From Petrolisthes cinctipes (taxonomy: Eukaryota; Arthropoda; Malacostraca; Decapoda; Porcellanidae): a DNA stretch of 64,000 nucleotides. The stretch is from positions 68,501 to 132,500 of the forward strand of contig JAWQEG010002455.1 of assembly GCA_033782935.1 (NCBI GenBank), given 5' to 3'. The position numbers and the translations under genes were made by a program. The notes beneath the pieces were generated by a model. It saw only the letters and a list, made by a program, of their open reading frames with translations. It did not search any database and was not told the DNA's origin. Positions 31,770 through 42,233 of the stretch are shown one piece after another. The stretch's first letter is position 1. The number at the start of each line of letters is the position of its first letter.

Positions 31770-33005
31770 TGTGTTGATTGATTGATATTAGGCGCCGTAA
31801 CAGCGAGGTCATATAGCACCAGAAAACGGTGATAGAGAGGTGAAACAGCAAGCAGGAAGGAAATAGAAAGAAAAGAGGGGCAGTTGAAGAACTAAAAGCT
31901 AGTGTCTGGGGCCGAAGGGGTGCCAAAACCGTTAAAGTATTGCCCACATCACTAATGAAGGCAATATCTCCTTACGGAGTGTTGCGTTGATGTTTTGGAG
32001 AGTGGACGAGCAGACGGGGTTGCTCTGTTCCTCCAAACCTCCCAAACTTTGAAGACGTCAGGGTCCCGGTAGCGTGAGGTGTACTGGGAGAAGAGGTCAA
32101 GGCGAGGAGAAGCAGTCATCCACCACTCTATGGTGACAGTAGGTGGTGGTGGTGTTGGTGGACTGTCTGTTCTTCTCCTCTTCCTCCTCCCCGCCATCTG
32201 CCATCCCCATTCATCCTCCAGGTCCATGTTGTCGTCGGTGGAGTCATCTTTGGTGGTGGTGGTGGTGGTGGGTTGGAGGTGGAGTAGGAACTGGTGTCAG
32301 TGTCCTCCTCCGACACAGGGTCTTGTTGGGCAGGCTCAGGTGGTGGTAGTGGCAGTGGTGATGGTGATGGTGCCTGCCCAACATTACCCCTGTTGAGTGA
32401 ACAAGGCAACATCAATCAGCGACGGGGGTGGGCCATAGGCGGGGTTATTGGTGCATCAGCTTTGCACCTTTTCCATCGTGCCAGCTTGCTGCTTCATTTC
32501 TTAGTGGTGGTGGTGGGTGGTTGAAGATCAGGAGAAATGGCAATTGGTGTTAAGCCATTTCTACTGAAGATGTCCAGGAGGAGGTCGGAAAGACGACCTA
32601 GCCCTTCTGCAGCTAAGGCAACAGCAATTTTGGTGCAGACGGTGACGATGTCTGCTTGCTTCTGCCGTCGCTGTGGTGGTTGGGCGTCAGCGGTCCTCCT
32701 CCCACGGGCATGGAGTGAGCCTAGGACCTGCTCACTATCAGGTCCAGCTATGTTGGTAGCCTCCACGCCCTTCCTCCCTTCCTCCACAATGAAGGACACC
32801 TCCTCTTCGTCCCCCAGTGATGGTGGTGAGGTGGTGGCAGCAGAGAGAAGGATGCTCCTCCTGTGGAAGAAATAATCTCGCAAGTCAGAGGTTAAACCAC
32901 TTCACCCTGCCAACAAGATGGTCGGCAGGGGAAGGGGTGTGGTCGCCAGTAGGTGTTGACAGTGCCATGGCTGGATGTAGACTCCCCCCTCACCATTTTA
33001 TTCAA
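31770..33005 (-). mobile_element. ORF1-only retroposon with cold-shock-domain remnant and LINE 3' tail
   Basis: The coding part (32968-31952) is followed by a ~180-bp 3' UTR that ends in TTGATTGATTGATATTAGGC (31772-31791 on plus). The same UTR is found at 56860-57038 on the plus strand. No endonuclease or RT follows, so the element would depend on a partner LINE. 33005-33017 borders the SINE. Confidence 0.65.
31952..32968 (-). pseudogene. Cold-shock (Y-box)-like protein fused to a proline-rich, basic tail
   Basis: The ATG at 32968 has a strong context (GCCATGG) and gives MALSTPTGDHTPSPADHLVG then RVKWFN, the start of a cold-shock domain. A stop and frameshift follow at once. The next frame (32880-32494) continues DYFFHRRSI, SLGDEEEVSFIVEEGRKGVE and ATNIAGP. 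These align by eye with the D-V-F-V-H, GDGE-V-F-V-EG-KG-EA-N-V-TGP parts of Y-box domains, while the RNP1 GYGFI block is missing. A helical piece (AVALAAEGLGRLSDLLLDIF) and, in later frames, acidic, Pro-rich and KRRRTDSP-type basic parts follow to TGA near 31952. The cold-shock assignment is by motif only. Confidence 0.55.
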
Positions 33006-33009
33006 AAGA

Positions 33010-33265
33010 AGATTTAGGGCTTTATGCCTATCGACTCATGGTGTTGGTCATTAAGGCAGTCAGTCTTGTTACATCAACACATCTTCCCCCAGCCTACAAG
33101 GTTGCTATCCTTATTTTTACAGCTGGGTACCTACTTACTGCTAGGTGAACAGGGACATAGGGGGCTGGAAAAATTGTCCAACAATCCCACTGACCCGGGA
33201 ATCGAAACCGGGATCTCTTGCGTGCTGGGCGAGTGTGCTAACCATTACACCATCAGCACCCCCCA
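33010..33265 (-). mobile_element. SINE-1: tRNA-derived SINE
   Basis: On the minus strand GGTGCTGATGGTGTAATGGT (A-box TGGTGTAATGG, 33254-33244) and GGTTTCGATTCCCGGG (B-box, 33212-33197) form a pol III promoter pair in a tRNA-like head. A body with GTTCACCTAGCAGTAAGTAG and a tail ending GGCATAAAGCCCTAAAT follow. Tail fragments of the same SINE lie at 25619 and 31575. It is not a functional tRNA gene, as the acceptor stem does not close. Confidence 0.8.
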
Positions 33266-33339
33266 TTTTTTATTCAGCGAGACATGCGGACATATATAGG
33301 TATGACAATATCATAGAGTAGCAATAAAAAACAATCAGA

Positions 33340-33523
33340 GAGCAGCGAGACATGTGATGGGTCTCTTGATTCTGTAGCATGGCAAGGTGGTGCATGATCA
33401 AGAGTCCCACATTATGACCAATCAGGAAGCAGCAAGCCGTGGTGTGATGGGTCTCTGATTCTGTGCACATGGTAAGGTGGTGCCGGCTCACAAGTCCCAC
33501 ATTATGACCAATCAGCAATGAAG
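33340..33523 (+). repeat. LINE C 5' monomers, 90-bp period
   Basis: GTGATGGGTCTCTTGATTCTG...CCCACATTATGACCAATCAG starts at 33354 and repeats from 33444 with a few changes, and part of a further unit (CAATCAGAGAGCAGCGAGAC) precedes it at 33332. Each full unit ends in a CCAAT box (GACCAATCAG). Tandem 5' monomers act as promoters in mouse L1; that role here is inference. Confidence 0.7.
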
Positions 33524-33537
33524 GCTGATGCTTGTAG

Positions 33538-34029
33538 TGGATATATGATTCTAGCTGCCACAAGGCAGAGGTAAAGGAGACACAAAGAGGTGATGAACTG
33601 CCCACCTCTCCCAAGAAGAAAAGAAAACCAAGGAAGAAGAAAAAGAATACAAACAACCCTGCTGCCCTCCCACCACCACCACCACAGGAGGAAGTGGTGA
33701 TTGAGAGGAGCCAAAACGGGGAGGAGGTAGTCCAGCTGACGCAGAGCATGCTGGCAGACGTCATTGGGAAGGTTCTAGCCTCCCTCGGTATCAAGAGAAT
33801 GGCAGAAGAGGTATCTACTGCCATCCAGAACGTGCTGGTACCACAACAGGAACAGCCCGACAGGAATGCCCAACAGGCAAATGCCCATGCCCCTGAAGAA
33901 CACTGCATGCCTGTCAAACCAGAAAAAATGGAGGCACCTAGAAGGGCACTGGCCTTCCCACCTCGTCCCAGTCAAAGACCAGGCGTGGATGAGGAAACAG
34001 ATTCTGAGTCAGATGTCACAGTATGCTGA
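33538..34029 (+). CDS. LINE C ORF1 (short, basic, 5' start unclear)
   Basis: The frame is open from 33538 to TGA 34027-34029. It starts without a Met, with a strongly basic PKKKRKPRKKKKN (a nuclear-localisation-like run) and PPPP. A helical segment (VQLTQSMLADVIGKVLASLG) follows, then a Pro/Glu-rich tail ending DSESDVTVC. No zinc knuckle is visible. ORF1 proteins of this group bind RNA, but nothing here proves it. The stop overlaps the ORF2 ATG as ATGCTGA. It may be truncated at its 5' end or begin with a non-ATG codon. Confidence 0.6.
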   Translation, partial: WIYDSSCHKAEVKETQRGDELPTSPKKKRKPRKKKKNTNNPAALPPPPPQEEVVIERSQNGEEVVQLTQSMLADVIGKVLASLGIKRMAEEVSTAIQNVLVPQQEQPDRNAQQANAHAPEEHCMPVKPEKMEAPRRALAFPPRPSQRPGVDEETDSESDVTVC

Positions 34030-37000
34030 GGATCCTACAGTGGAACATCTGTGGACTCCGTGGCAACATCAACTCCCTAAAAGAAGCTGTTGTCAAGGAA
34101 GAGATCGATATAGTCCTCCTTCAGGAGACCCTCACTACTGACGAGACAACACCTAAACTCCCAGGATTTGAACACTACACACTACCACATAGTGATGAGC
34201 AAAGAGGTCTGACCACATACATTAAGAGAAGCATCCCTCAGGAACTCCTCGAACAGCCAACACCTTGCAGGGAAGGAGTGGACGTCCTGGCCATCAAGAT
34301 CCGCACAGGATCCACAGACCTCCAAGTATTCAACATATACAGAAGCCAAAGGTGGGAGCTGGATCTCTCTGAGCTCTTCAGCATACCACACTCCCTGCTG
34401 ATTGGGGGTGATCTCAACACCCACCACAGCTTTCTTGGCTCACAACATAACAATGATGTGGGGCGACACCTGGCCATGGTGATGGAGGAAACAGACAACA
34501 TCTGTCTCCTCAACTCTGGTGTCCCCACACACCAAGCAGGAGGCAGGCTTGACCTGACCTTTGTATCTAGAGACCTCGACCACTGCTCGAAATGGTGGAT
34601 CCACCCTACCCTCACCAGTGACCACTATGCCATCAGGATAAGCCTGGAATTAAGAACCAGATCTTATGTTCCCAGACCACTCCCAGGATGGAACACCAAG
34701 AAGGCCAACTGGAGGAAGTTCGAGAGCCACCTAAAAGGTTGGCACAACGAAAACAAAATGGGAGGAGACCTTGACGCCAATCTCACAGCATTCACTAATG
34801 CAGTTAACAAGGCAGCTGAGAAATCCATCCCAAGAAAGAGGACCGGTGCCAGACACCGGGACTACTGGTTCTACTGTGACGAAATTAGGGAACAGAACAG
34901 GAGAATCAACAAACACAGAAAACTTCACAGGAGAAACCCCACTGCTGAATCACTGTCTCTATTATGGGAGGTGATACGGCATGCCAAGGAAATCTCGAGA
35001 AGAGTGAAAGCAGAGGAATAGTATGAGTGGTGCTCGACCATTGACGAACACAGCAAACTGAGAGAGATATGGAGAAACATAAATATAGCTACAGGCAGGA
35101 TGGCAACTCGTCTGCCTGCATGTCTCGACCCCCTCGAAGATGCTGAAAGGCTTAATAGCAACTTTGCAGCAAGGGCAGCAACAACTAATATCCCTATGGA
35201 AATACAAGACTGCCTACAACAGCTCTGTGACACGAGACAAGAGAAAATAGATGAAGCAGTCCTCGAGCGAGACGAGACTGATGGACCGTTCACGCTGGAT
35301 GAACTCTTAAGAGCCAGGAAAAAGAGCAAAAACATGGCCCCCGGAAATGATGGCATAACATACTCAATTATTTCCGGACTAGGTACTGGGGGTCACGCAG
35401 CCCTCCTAACCATCATGAATGAGTCATGTGGTGTAGGAAGATTGCCCCTGGCTTGGAAAAAGGCAGATATTCTACCCATTCCAAAGCCCAAAGAGAAGGG
35501 CAAGTACAGACCAATAGCTCTGATGAGCTGTCTCTATAAAACCATGGAGAGGATGGTTCTCAACCGACTCTTGTGGAAGCTGGGTCCATGGCATCCACAT
35601 CTCTTTGGCTTTTTCAAGAGAACTGAGACCACAACTGCCATTGCATCTCTACTGAGCACGGTAAAGGACCGAAAGGCCATTGTCGTGTTTCTCGACCTAG
35701 AAAAAGCCTTCAAACTAGCCAACTCTCATGCCATACTAGAAGCACTGGCAGAAAGGAGAGTTAGAGACCGAATGCTCGCATGGGTACAGGACTACCTCTT
35801 GGACCGCACCGCCAGGGTCAAGTATCAAGGTCGAGTATCGACTTACCAGTCCCTAGAAAACGGAACTCCGCAGGGAGGGGTCTTAAGCCCAACCCTCTTC
35901 AATATTCTTATGGAAGAGCTAGTGCAACTCCAGTTGCCAGCTGGTGTCAAACTGATCAGCTATGCTGACGATCTGGCACTTCTGATTCGGGGGCGAAATA
36001 TGGAAAGAGCTCAGAAAAGTCTCGACCTGATTGAGGGGCAATGCAAAAACCTGGGTTTGAAAATCTCCAGAGAGAAATCAAAGGCAATGTTCATCAGGGG
36101 GAGAGCTCCCCAAGAGCATCTGCACATACAGGGCACCCGACTTGAATGGGTGTCAACTTACCTGTACCTAGGAATCTGGATAACACACAGCTTCAGTTGG
36201 AAAAGAGAGATAGAGTACCTGGAGGATAGGACTAAATCTCGTCTTGCAGCCTTGAGAGCCCTAGTGTCCTATGACAGCGGCACCTCCAACAGAACTCTCA
36301 CAATGTTCTACAAACAAGCCATCTGATCGATCATCGATTATGCTGCCATAGTGCTTCCAGGTTTACCAAAGACCTTGGCACACAAGCTGGGATGCATCCA
36401 GAACAAAGCTCTGAGGACCATATATGGTGCCCCAGTATGGACCAAAACAGAAGTAATGCAGCATGAATCTGGTCTGAGTTCTATCCAAGACAGAATCGAC
36501 TATGTAGTGTCATGTGTGGTAGCTAGAACCATACATCACTATAGGGATAATCCTTTCCAAAGTGAGGTCATCAAAGAACTGAGAAAGGACATGCAGAGTG
36601 CAAAGAGAGGGACATGGATCCGAAGTGTGGCAGACACAGTACACAGCCTTCTCAACGTCAAACTTCTCTTGAAGAAGGGTACAGACTCACCAGCCGGTGA
36701 GTACCATGTGCCACCACCGTGGACCACACCAGCCATTAAAACAGAGATAGTTCGGCTTCTGAGAGGCAAGAAAGACCTCAGCGAAAATGAACTCCTCCAG
36801 CATGCCAACAGAGTGATGGGCAGCAGGATTAACGAAGACACAGCCGTCTACTACACTGACGGCTCCGTGGACCCGGAGAGTGGCAAGGCGGGTGCCGCTT
36901 TTGTCCTTGGCAACAATGTCTTAGGTTGGAGGACCTCTGACCACTGCAGCTCCACTCAGACTGAGCTTGCAGCAATAGCCCAGGCTATGAGGCATGCGGA

Positions 37001-37685
37001 GAGAAGGGCAGAGAAGCACATCCTCATCTACTCAGATTCAATGACGGCACTGCAGAACCTCAGGAAGTACATCCCGGAAGACAATGTCCAACTGACGACC
37101 CATGTACTTGCCACGTCACAAAGGGTACAAGGACAAGGGAGGCACATCACAATCTGTTGGATCCCAATTCATGTTGGAGTAGATGGAAATGAGAGGGCTG
37201 ACAAAGGAGCCAAATTGGCAGCCAGAGGACCTACTCCGACCTTCAAAATCCCTCCCAGCCTTAAGAAAACCAAGAGCATGGCCAGGGCTGCAGTCAAGGA
37301 TAGAATACTTTCCAGACTTAGAGACATCTCTGCAACCTCACGTGCTGCCAGGTGGTACATCTTAGCCACAGGATTGATACCCCTCACAACCAAAGTTCCA
37401 CACCGAGACTGGACCAACTTACATCGGATCAGGATGGGATACGTAGCGATGCGTTACTGCATTTTAAAAGAAGCGTCAGAAGAGTGTCAGCACTGTGGAA
37501 ACAGGACTGAAGAGCCACTCATTCACTACCTTCTGGAGTGCCCAAACACAGCCAGCTTAAGAAGGAGACCCCGAGTGCAGACCGGCGAAGACCAAGTCAC
37601 CACAGGAGCAACTCAAGTGCGCCTCCTCATGGATGACATCGTAAGGAGAGTTGGCTTCATGAGGGGATGCGCCCCTCCGCGGTAA
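34023..37685 (+). pseudogene. LINE C ORF2: endonuclease, reverse transcriptase, RNase H (two stops)
   Basis: One frame runs from ATG 34023 to TAA 37683-37685, interrupted only by TAG at 35019-35021 and TGA at 36324-36326. Endonuclease: ILQWNICGLRGN, IVLLQETL, LLIGGDLNTHHSFLGS, LTSDHYAI. RT: PGNDGITYSII, KYRPIALMSCLYK, VVFLDLEKAF, GTPQGGVLSPTLFNILM, catalytic ISYADDLALL, and YLYLGIWIT. RNase H: VYYTDGSVDPESGKAG, TELAAIAQAM, LIYSDSMTAL, WIPIHVGVDGNERADKGAK. A C-terminal CCHC-like CQHCGNRTEEPLIHYLLEC follows. All catalytic residues are present, so this is a recently active copy. Confidence 0.9.
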
Positions 37686-37721
37686 ACATACACTTGCTGC
37701 ACCAAAAGTTCAAGGCACCTC

Positions 37722-38230
37722 TCCTACTACCAGCCTGTGACGGGTGTAGGTCACTGAAGGTCTCACTCAGCAATGCCACTGCTCGGTTAAACCACATGGT
37801 TTGCTGGTGAGAGGCACTCCCTCATGGAAAAAGCAGTGGACAAGCAGAGCCTAGGGCTATTTGTGTACTTCCTTCCTCAAGTCTGGGTCCTACGATGGCT
37901 CTCGCCCTACCCTCCAAACCTAAACTGCAAACACTATACACAATACAAATACATGCAGCACCCTGAGTTAACGGTACAACTCCTACTAGCAGCCTGTGAC
38001 GGGTGTAGGTCACTGAGGGTCTCAGTCAAAAGTGTAATGCTCGGGAATGATGTATTCATGTGGCATATTTTGTTTAATTTTGTTTAGTGCCACTTGGCAC
38101 CAGAGACTAGGGACAGTTCACTGAAATGCAGTGGACAAGTGGAGCCTAGGGCTATTTGTGTGCTTCTTTCCTCAAGTCTGGGTCGTATGATGGCTCTCAC
38201 CCCACCCTACAAACCTAGACTGCAACACAC
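37722..38230 (+). repeat. LINE C 3' UTR, two tandem units of about 260 bp
   Basis: AGCCTGTGACGGGTGTAGGT at 37732 recurs at 37992, and GCAGTGGACAAGCAGAGCCT at 37842 recurs at 38132 as GCAGTGGACAAGTGGAGCCT. Unit B carries an extra insertion. It follows the ORF2 stop. Confidence 0.7.
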
Positions 38231-38780
38231 ACATTTTACACATACTACAACGAATGCCAACATCCACACAATGAAGCACACTATACTAATCATCATTATT
38301 CTTCCAGGGCTTTAACTTTAGGGAAACAGGGCTGAAACCCCTGTAACCCCCTACTTCCTTCAAATCCTCACCCCTCTTCTCTTGCACTTTATCAAACCCA
38401 CTCTTCAACGATACCCTCGCCCTCACACACATTACTGGATAATTTCAGCAAAGTGAATATCCAATAACTCTTCCTCCAACTACACTCCGTTCCAACTTTG
38501 ACATAAAAGCTCAAAGTCTTTCCCTTAAATCTTTACTACACACTCTCACCCAATCACTCATTATATCAATCTATAGAAACTCTGCTTTTCCATCAGAGTT
38601 CAACCTCTTACCTCTTCAACTAGACTCCGTTCCAGACCTTACTCCAACTTTTACTAAACCACTCAGACTATCCCCTACTCTCCAAGACTTTTTGATATCC
38701 TGCATTTCCACCAGGATTCAACATTCTTCACTACTGATTTGGAGGGGGGATTGGCGGTGGTTTGGTGGTTGTAGTGTGCT
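38231..38780. other. Unassigned stretch
   Basis: This is T/C-rich sequence with short CTC-type frames but no gene, RNA or mobile motif I can recognise. A possible end of LINE C cannot be placed in it. Confidence 0.4.
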
Positions 38781-38957
38781 TCCCCTTCACGGCGGTTCTT
38801 TCTGGAGGTCTGAAAGTGGCATGACTATAAACAACACAATGTGGTTAACCAAGCTGGCATCTGACCCTGAACAGGGAAACCAGACTGTTGGGCCCGCCAA
38901 CACAGGCATAAGGCCCAAGCAGAGGTAATTTCCCCTGCAATCAAAAACAACAACAAC

Positions 38958-39242
38958 AAGGCGGAGTGTACCAGCCACCCCGGGGTGGTTGAGCAAGTGG
39001 TAGTACTGGAATACTGTCTCCCTGAATTGTGTGGGGATGTAAGGGCATGGGATGCCAAAGGAGATGTCACACCAGAGCTTGGTGATAGAATCAGAAGCTG
39101 TCAGGTACTCCAGGCATAGTCCTGTGACGAACTCTCGTAGGTGCATGTCACTCTGTTGAGCCGTGGCTAGTGCAGGGAAGTCCAGAGGAGGAATGTGTTG
39201 GATGCTGGAGATTGATGGTTGTGCTGGCAGTGATCGGGAGAA
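38958..39242 (-). pseudogene. Gypsy-3 pre-integrase region, truncated
   Basis: The minus strand reads VDTFSRSLPAQPSISSIQH, HLREFVTGLCLEYLTASDSI and PYIPTQFRETVFQYYHLLNH-PGVAGTLRL. This is the end of RNase H followed by the His part of the integrase zinc finger (H...H). The sequence stops matching at 38958. The Cys pair and catalytic core are missing. Confidence 0.6.
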
Positions 39243-39556
39243 GGTGTCTACTATTTTTTTTTCCTATACCTCAACCTTGGGGCTGTAGACTATCAGTAGC
39301 CCGTGACTCTTGCGAGGCCCCAAGATTACTGGGTGTCACTATCAGGGGAGAGCAGCTACACCGTCACTCACAGCATCTTGGAATATGGTCGGGCATCTAT
39401 GTAGGGGGGTATTTTCTTGACGTGTCAGCGTAACCAGGATAATTGATGAACAGCTGGACCTAGTTCACCTCTGAAAAATCCCAGACGTTTTCTCGTGGAT
39501 TCGAACCCGGGTTCTTGACATTCGCAGTCTGTCTCTTTATCCACTCTTCCACCGCC
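39243..39556 (-). mobile_element. SINE-2: tRNA-derived SINE replacing RNase H of gypsy-3
   Basis: On the minus strand GGTGGAAGAGTGGATAAAGA (A-box GGAAGAGTGGA) and GGGTTCGAATCCACG (B-box, 39497-39511) form a Leu/Ser-tRNA-like head. A body with GTGAACTAGGTCCAGCTGTT and an A-rich tail (T8 at 39252-39260 on plus) follow. It lies at the point where LLKGLKKA of gypsy-3 RT should continue into RNase H. Confidence 0.7.
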
Positions 39557-39569
39557 TTCTTTAGTCCCT

Positions 39570-40980
39570 TGAGTAAGTTGTGGAGAGGTGCGAGAGCTGA
39601 GGCGGCGTGAGGAAAAAAGCGGTGGTAATTATTCACCCCCCCCAGAAATTCCCTGAGTTTCCTGGCAGTAGTTGGTAGGGGGAATTCCCTCACTGCCTCT
39701 ACTTTCTGCGGCAGCAGAGTGATGCCATTGGGGGTGACACGGCGACTGAGGAAGTCAAAGTGATCAGCCCCGGTGACGCACTTGGAGGGGTGAATATTTA
39801 GTCCATTCTGCTGCAGGTGGGAGAAGAGTTCCCTCAAGGTCCTGCTGTTGTACATGGGTGTGTGATGCGACCAGGATGTCGTCAATGTACACCACAGTGT
39901 ACTCTAACCCTCGCAGCACCTTACCCATGACCCTCTGGAACGTCTGTGCAGCGTTACGAAGTTTGAAGTTCATGGACGGGAACTCAAATAATCCGAAAGA
40001 CGTAGTGATGGCGGTCTTCTTTATATCGTCCTCTGCAACAGGAATCTGGTGAAAGGCACGGACTAGGTCTATCTTGAAGAATACCGCACATCCTTGGAGC
40101 TTGGAGTAAAATTCCAGGATGTGCGGGATAGGGTACTTGTCGGGGATGGTGGCAGAGTTAAGAGCCCTGTAGTCTCCGCATGCCCTCCACTCTCCTTCAT
40201 GCTGCTTGGGGACCATGTGCAGTGGAGATGCCCAAGCGCTGTAGGAAGGTCTGGCCACGCCCTGCTTGATCATGACCTGGAACTCCCTCTTGGCTGCCTC
40301 CAGGCGTTCAGGGGGCATCCTCCGTGGCTTGGCAAAAACGGGGGGACCTGTCGTGGTGATAGTGTGGTAGAAACCTGGGTCATGGGTGGGTTGTGAGGTG
40401 GTAGTGGAGAGAAGTTGTGGAAACTCCTGTAGGATGTGTTGGTAGGTGTTAGAGTGCGAGATGTGTGTGATAGTGGGTGTGGTGTGTCAGCAGTGTTTGG
40501 TGGGAATGGTAGCTCCCGTGGGTTGGTGTATGAGTCGTTGTCTTTTTGCATCGATGAGGAGGTCATGTGCCGTTAGGAAATCCAGACCCAGGATTGGTGC
40601 CTGCACGTCAGCCACGACAAACGGCCATACGACGTATTCCTGCCTTAGGAGTGTCACACCCCTACTCCTTGTGCCCTAGGTGGTGATGGGGGACTTGTTA
40701 GCGGCGAGAAGGTCGTAAGTGGTAGAAGTCTAGCTCTTCCTATCTTCATCTCGAGGTGGAACAACAACGAGGAAGTTGTCGCATGATTTGAGGTCTTCCA
40801 ATCAGAGGAGAGTGCGAGCTGTGGGGAAGGTAGCGGCTGGTTGTTGCTGTGTGGGCAACAGGGGCGTAGTAGCGAGGTTGCCGTCTGTGTTGTGGTCCGT
40901 AGCAGGATGGTTGAGGTGAGGTGGTGTCGGTGTGTTGTCCTTCGGCCCCGAGTGGTTTGTTGAGGTGTGGGCGATAGCGT
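39570..40980 (-). pseudogene. pol: Gypsy-3 protease remnant and reverse transcriptase
   Basis: The minus frame 40318-39764 has RT blocks PERLEAAKREFQVMIKQGVA, WASPLHMVPKQHEGEWRACG, DYRALNSATIPDKYPIPHIL, FFKIDLVRAFHQIPV and catalytic VVYIDDILVAS. A frameshift near 39835 leads to the last part (REFLGGVNNYHRFFPHAAS, 39885-39600). Upstream, the protease keeps VQAPILGLDFLTAHDLLIDA (about 40600). The DTG segment is lost, because the sequence jumps from LEDLKSCDNFL to VVVPPRDED. RT itself looks fairly intact. Confidence 0.75.
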
Positions 40981-41055
40981 AGAGGGCATTGTCTTGCCAC
41001 CGCCTTATTCATTTTCCTACATTGGTTGGAATGTCTGGCGGTTGGACGAAAAACC

Positions 41056-42110
41056 CTATTGGCAGGGAGGGTGGCAGTTACGTGCGGTATGACCAAACCT
41101 CTGGTGGTAGATGCATAGTTGGTTGTGTTGCCAATGTTGCTGCAGTGTGGTAGAAGGTGATTGTCGCTGGATTGCAGGTAGTATGTGTGGTGGTGGCGTG
41201 TACTGTTGCTGTAGATTGGGTGGTGGTGTAGTGTACTGTTTTTGTTGGTGAGCGGGTGGTTGTTGTAAAGTGTGTAATATGGTGTTGAGGGGTTGTGTCA
41301 CTGAATCGACTTGTAGTTGTGTTGCAGGTAGGTTAGGTTGTTGTGGAGGTGATGTGAGAAACTGTTGTTGAGGAGGAGAAAGGGAGTGTTGGCGTTCAGG
41401 TTGGGGTGGGAGGTGTTGTGGTGGCAGAGGCTGGTGTGGTTGGGTGTGTGGTAGCGTGTGGAGGTGTTGTGTAGGCAGCGAAACATGTGGTTGGGTAGTG
41501 GGTAGTATATGGTGGTGTTGTGTCTGTGGAAGGTGTTGGTAATGTTGTGTCAGCGCTAGCGGCAGGTGTTGTTGTGGTGAAGGTAATGCAGCTGTTGGAG
41601 CGGCGGGTGTAGGCGGCGTGACGATGTTGGCTGTGGGGTGCTGATGGGGCCATGAGAATGCGCAGTCTGAGAATGTGTCCAAGAGTGAGTCAGTGAGTTT
41701 GGAGGTGCAGCTGAATGGTGGTGCCAGTAACTTGGCGTGGTGGCTCCTGAGGATGGCTTCAATGAAGGGTTTGGCCGCCTTGTCATTGAGCTGTTGCATG
41801 TGGCGCAACAGAGTCGATGGGCGGCGTCCTCAAGGGCTTTCAAGTATTGATGCTCTGTCATCACTTGGGAAGCAATGATGGCTTCCTTAAGGGTGTCGTG
41901 TGCAAGAGTAGGGGAGATGGTGTCGAACACCTCATCGGGGAGGGCCCGAAATACTGCCTCTAATTTCTGGTTGCTCATGTACTTGGAGCAGCGCCACATA
42001 GCTTCCATGTAGCGGAACCACGAGTGGATGTTAAAGGAAAACAGATTATGGAAGACTACAATGTACACAACCACATTCACCAACAACCAACATACACTCT
42101 CTGAGGGCAT
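41056..42110 (-). pseudogene. gag: Gypsy-3 Gag
   Basis: The minus frame 42110-41556 contains FNIHSWFRYMEAMWRCSKYM, NQKLEAVFRALPDEVFDTI and TLKEAIIASQVMTEHQYLKA, matching gypsy-2 Gag by eye. After a frameshift the 41808-41056 frame has MRHMQQLNDKAAKPFIEAIL. A long Pro/Gln/His-rich stretch then leads to a knuckle-like CIYHQRFGHTARNCHPPC (41120-41065; C-x3-H...GH-x4-C). The 42110-42233 stretch upstream is leader sequence up to the gypsy-4 LTR. Confidence 0.7.
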
Positions 42111-42233
42111 TGTGGGAATGCCCGGTTCAGGCCATGGCCTTCTTCAGGAGCTCGGTGCTGCTCGGCCAGACAGCTTGAGGAACTTCAACAACAACAACAT
42201 CATACGGCTGGCAAAGTTTTAATCTGACAAGTG

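Larger units (their letters stand above)
33270..38230 (+). mobile_element. LINE C: nearly intact I/Jockey-group LINE with RNase H
   Basis: In order: 5' region with 90-bp monomers (33340-33523), short ORF1 (to 34029), ORF2 with endonuclease, RT and RNase H (34023-37685), then a 3' UTR with an internal duplication (37722-38230). ORF2 keeps one frame over 1,220 codons with only two stops. It belongs to another family than LINE A, though the domain order is the same. The 3' end is not certain. Confidence 0.85.
38781..42110 (-). mobile_element. Gypsy-3: Ty3/gypsy remnant (gag, protease, RT, part of integrase)
   Basis: It belongs to the same family as gypsy-2. On the minus strand gag (42110-41056), protease (40980-40480) and RT (40318-39570) are followed by SINE-2 and the start of the integrase (39235-38958). 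The rest is missing and replaced by unassigned sequence (38957-38781) with an ACAACAACAAC run. No LTR is present. Confidence 0.75.

Noticed and set aside
33195..33265. Functional tRNA gene on the minus strand
   Set aside because: A and B boxes are good, but the acceptor stem does not close and a SINE body with tail follows; fragments of the same unit lie elsewhere.
33270..33917. A 215-codon minus-strand frame rich in Ser and Cys
   Set aside because: It lies antisense to LINE C monomers and ORF1, whose plus frame has the expected neighbour ORF2; no motif on the minus side.
39490..39560. Functional Leu/Ser-type tRNA gene on the minus strand
   Set aside because: Only the internal promoter-like head is present; the sequence continues as a SINE with an A-rich tail inside a gypsy pol gene.
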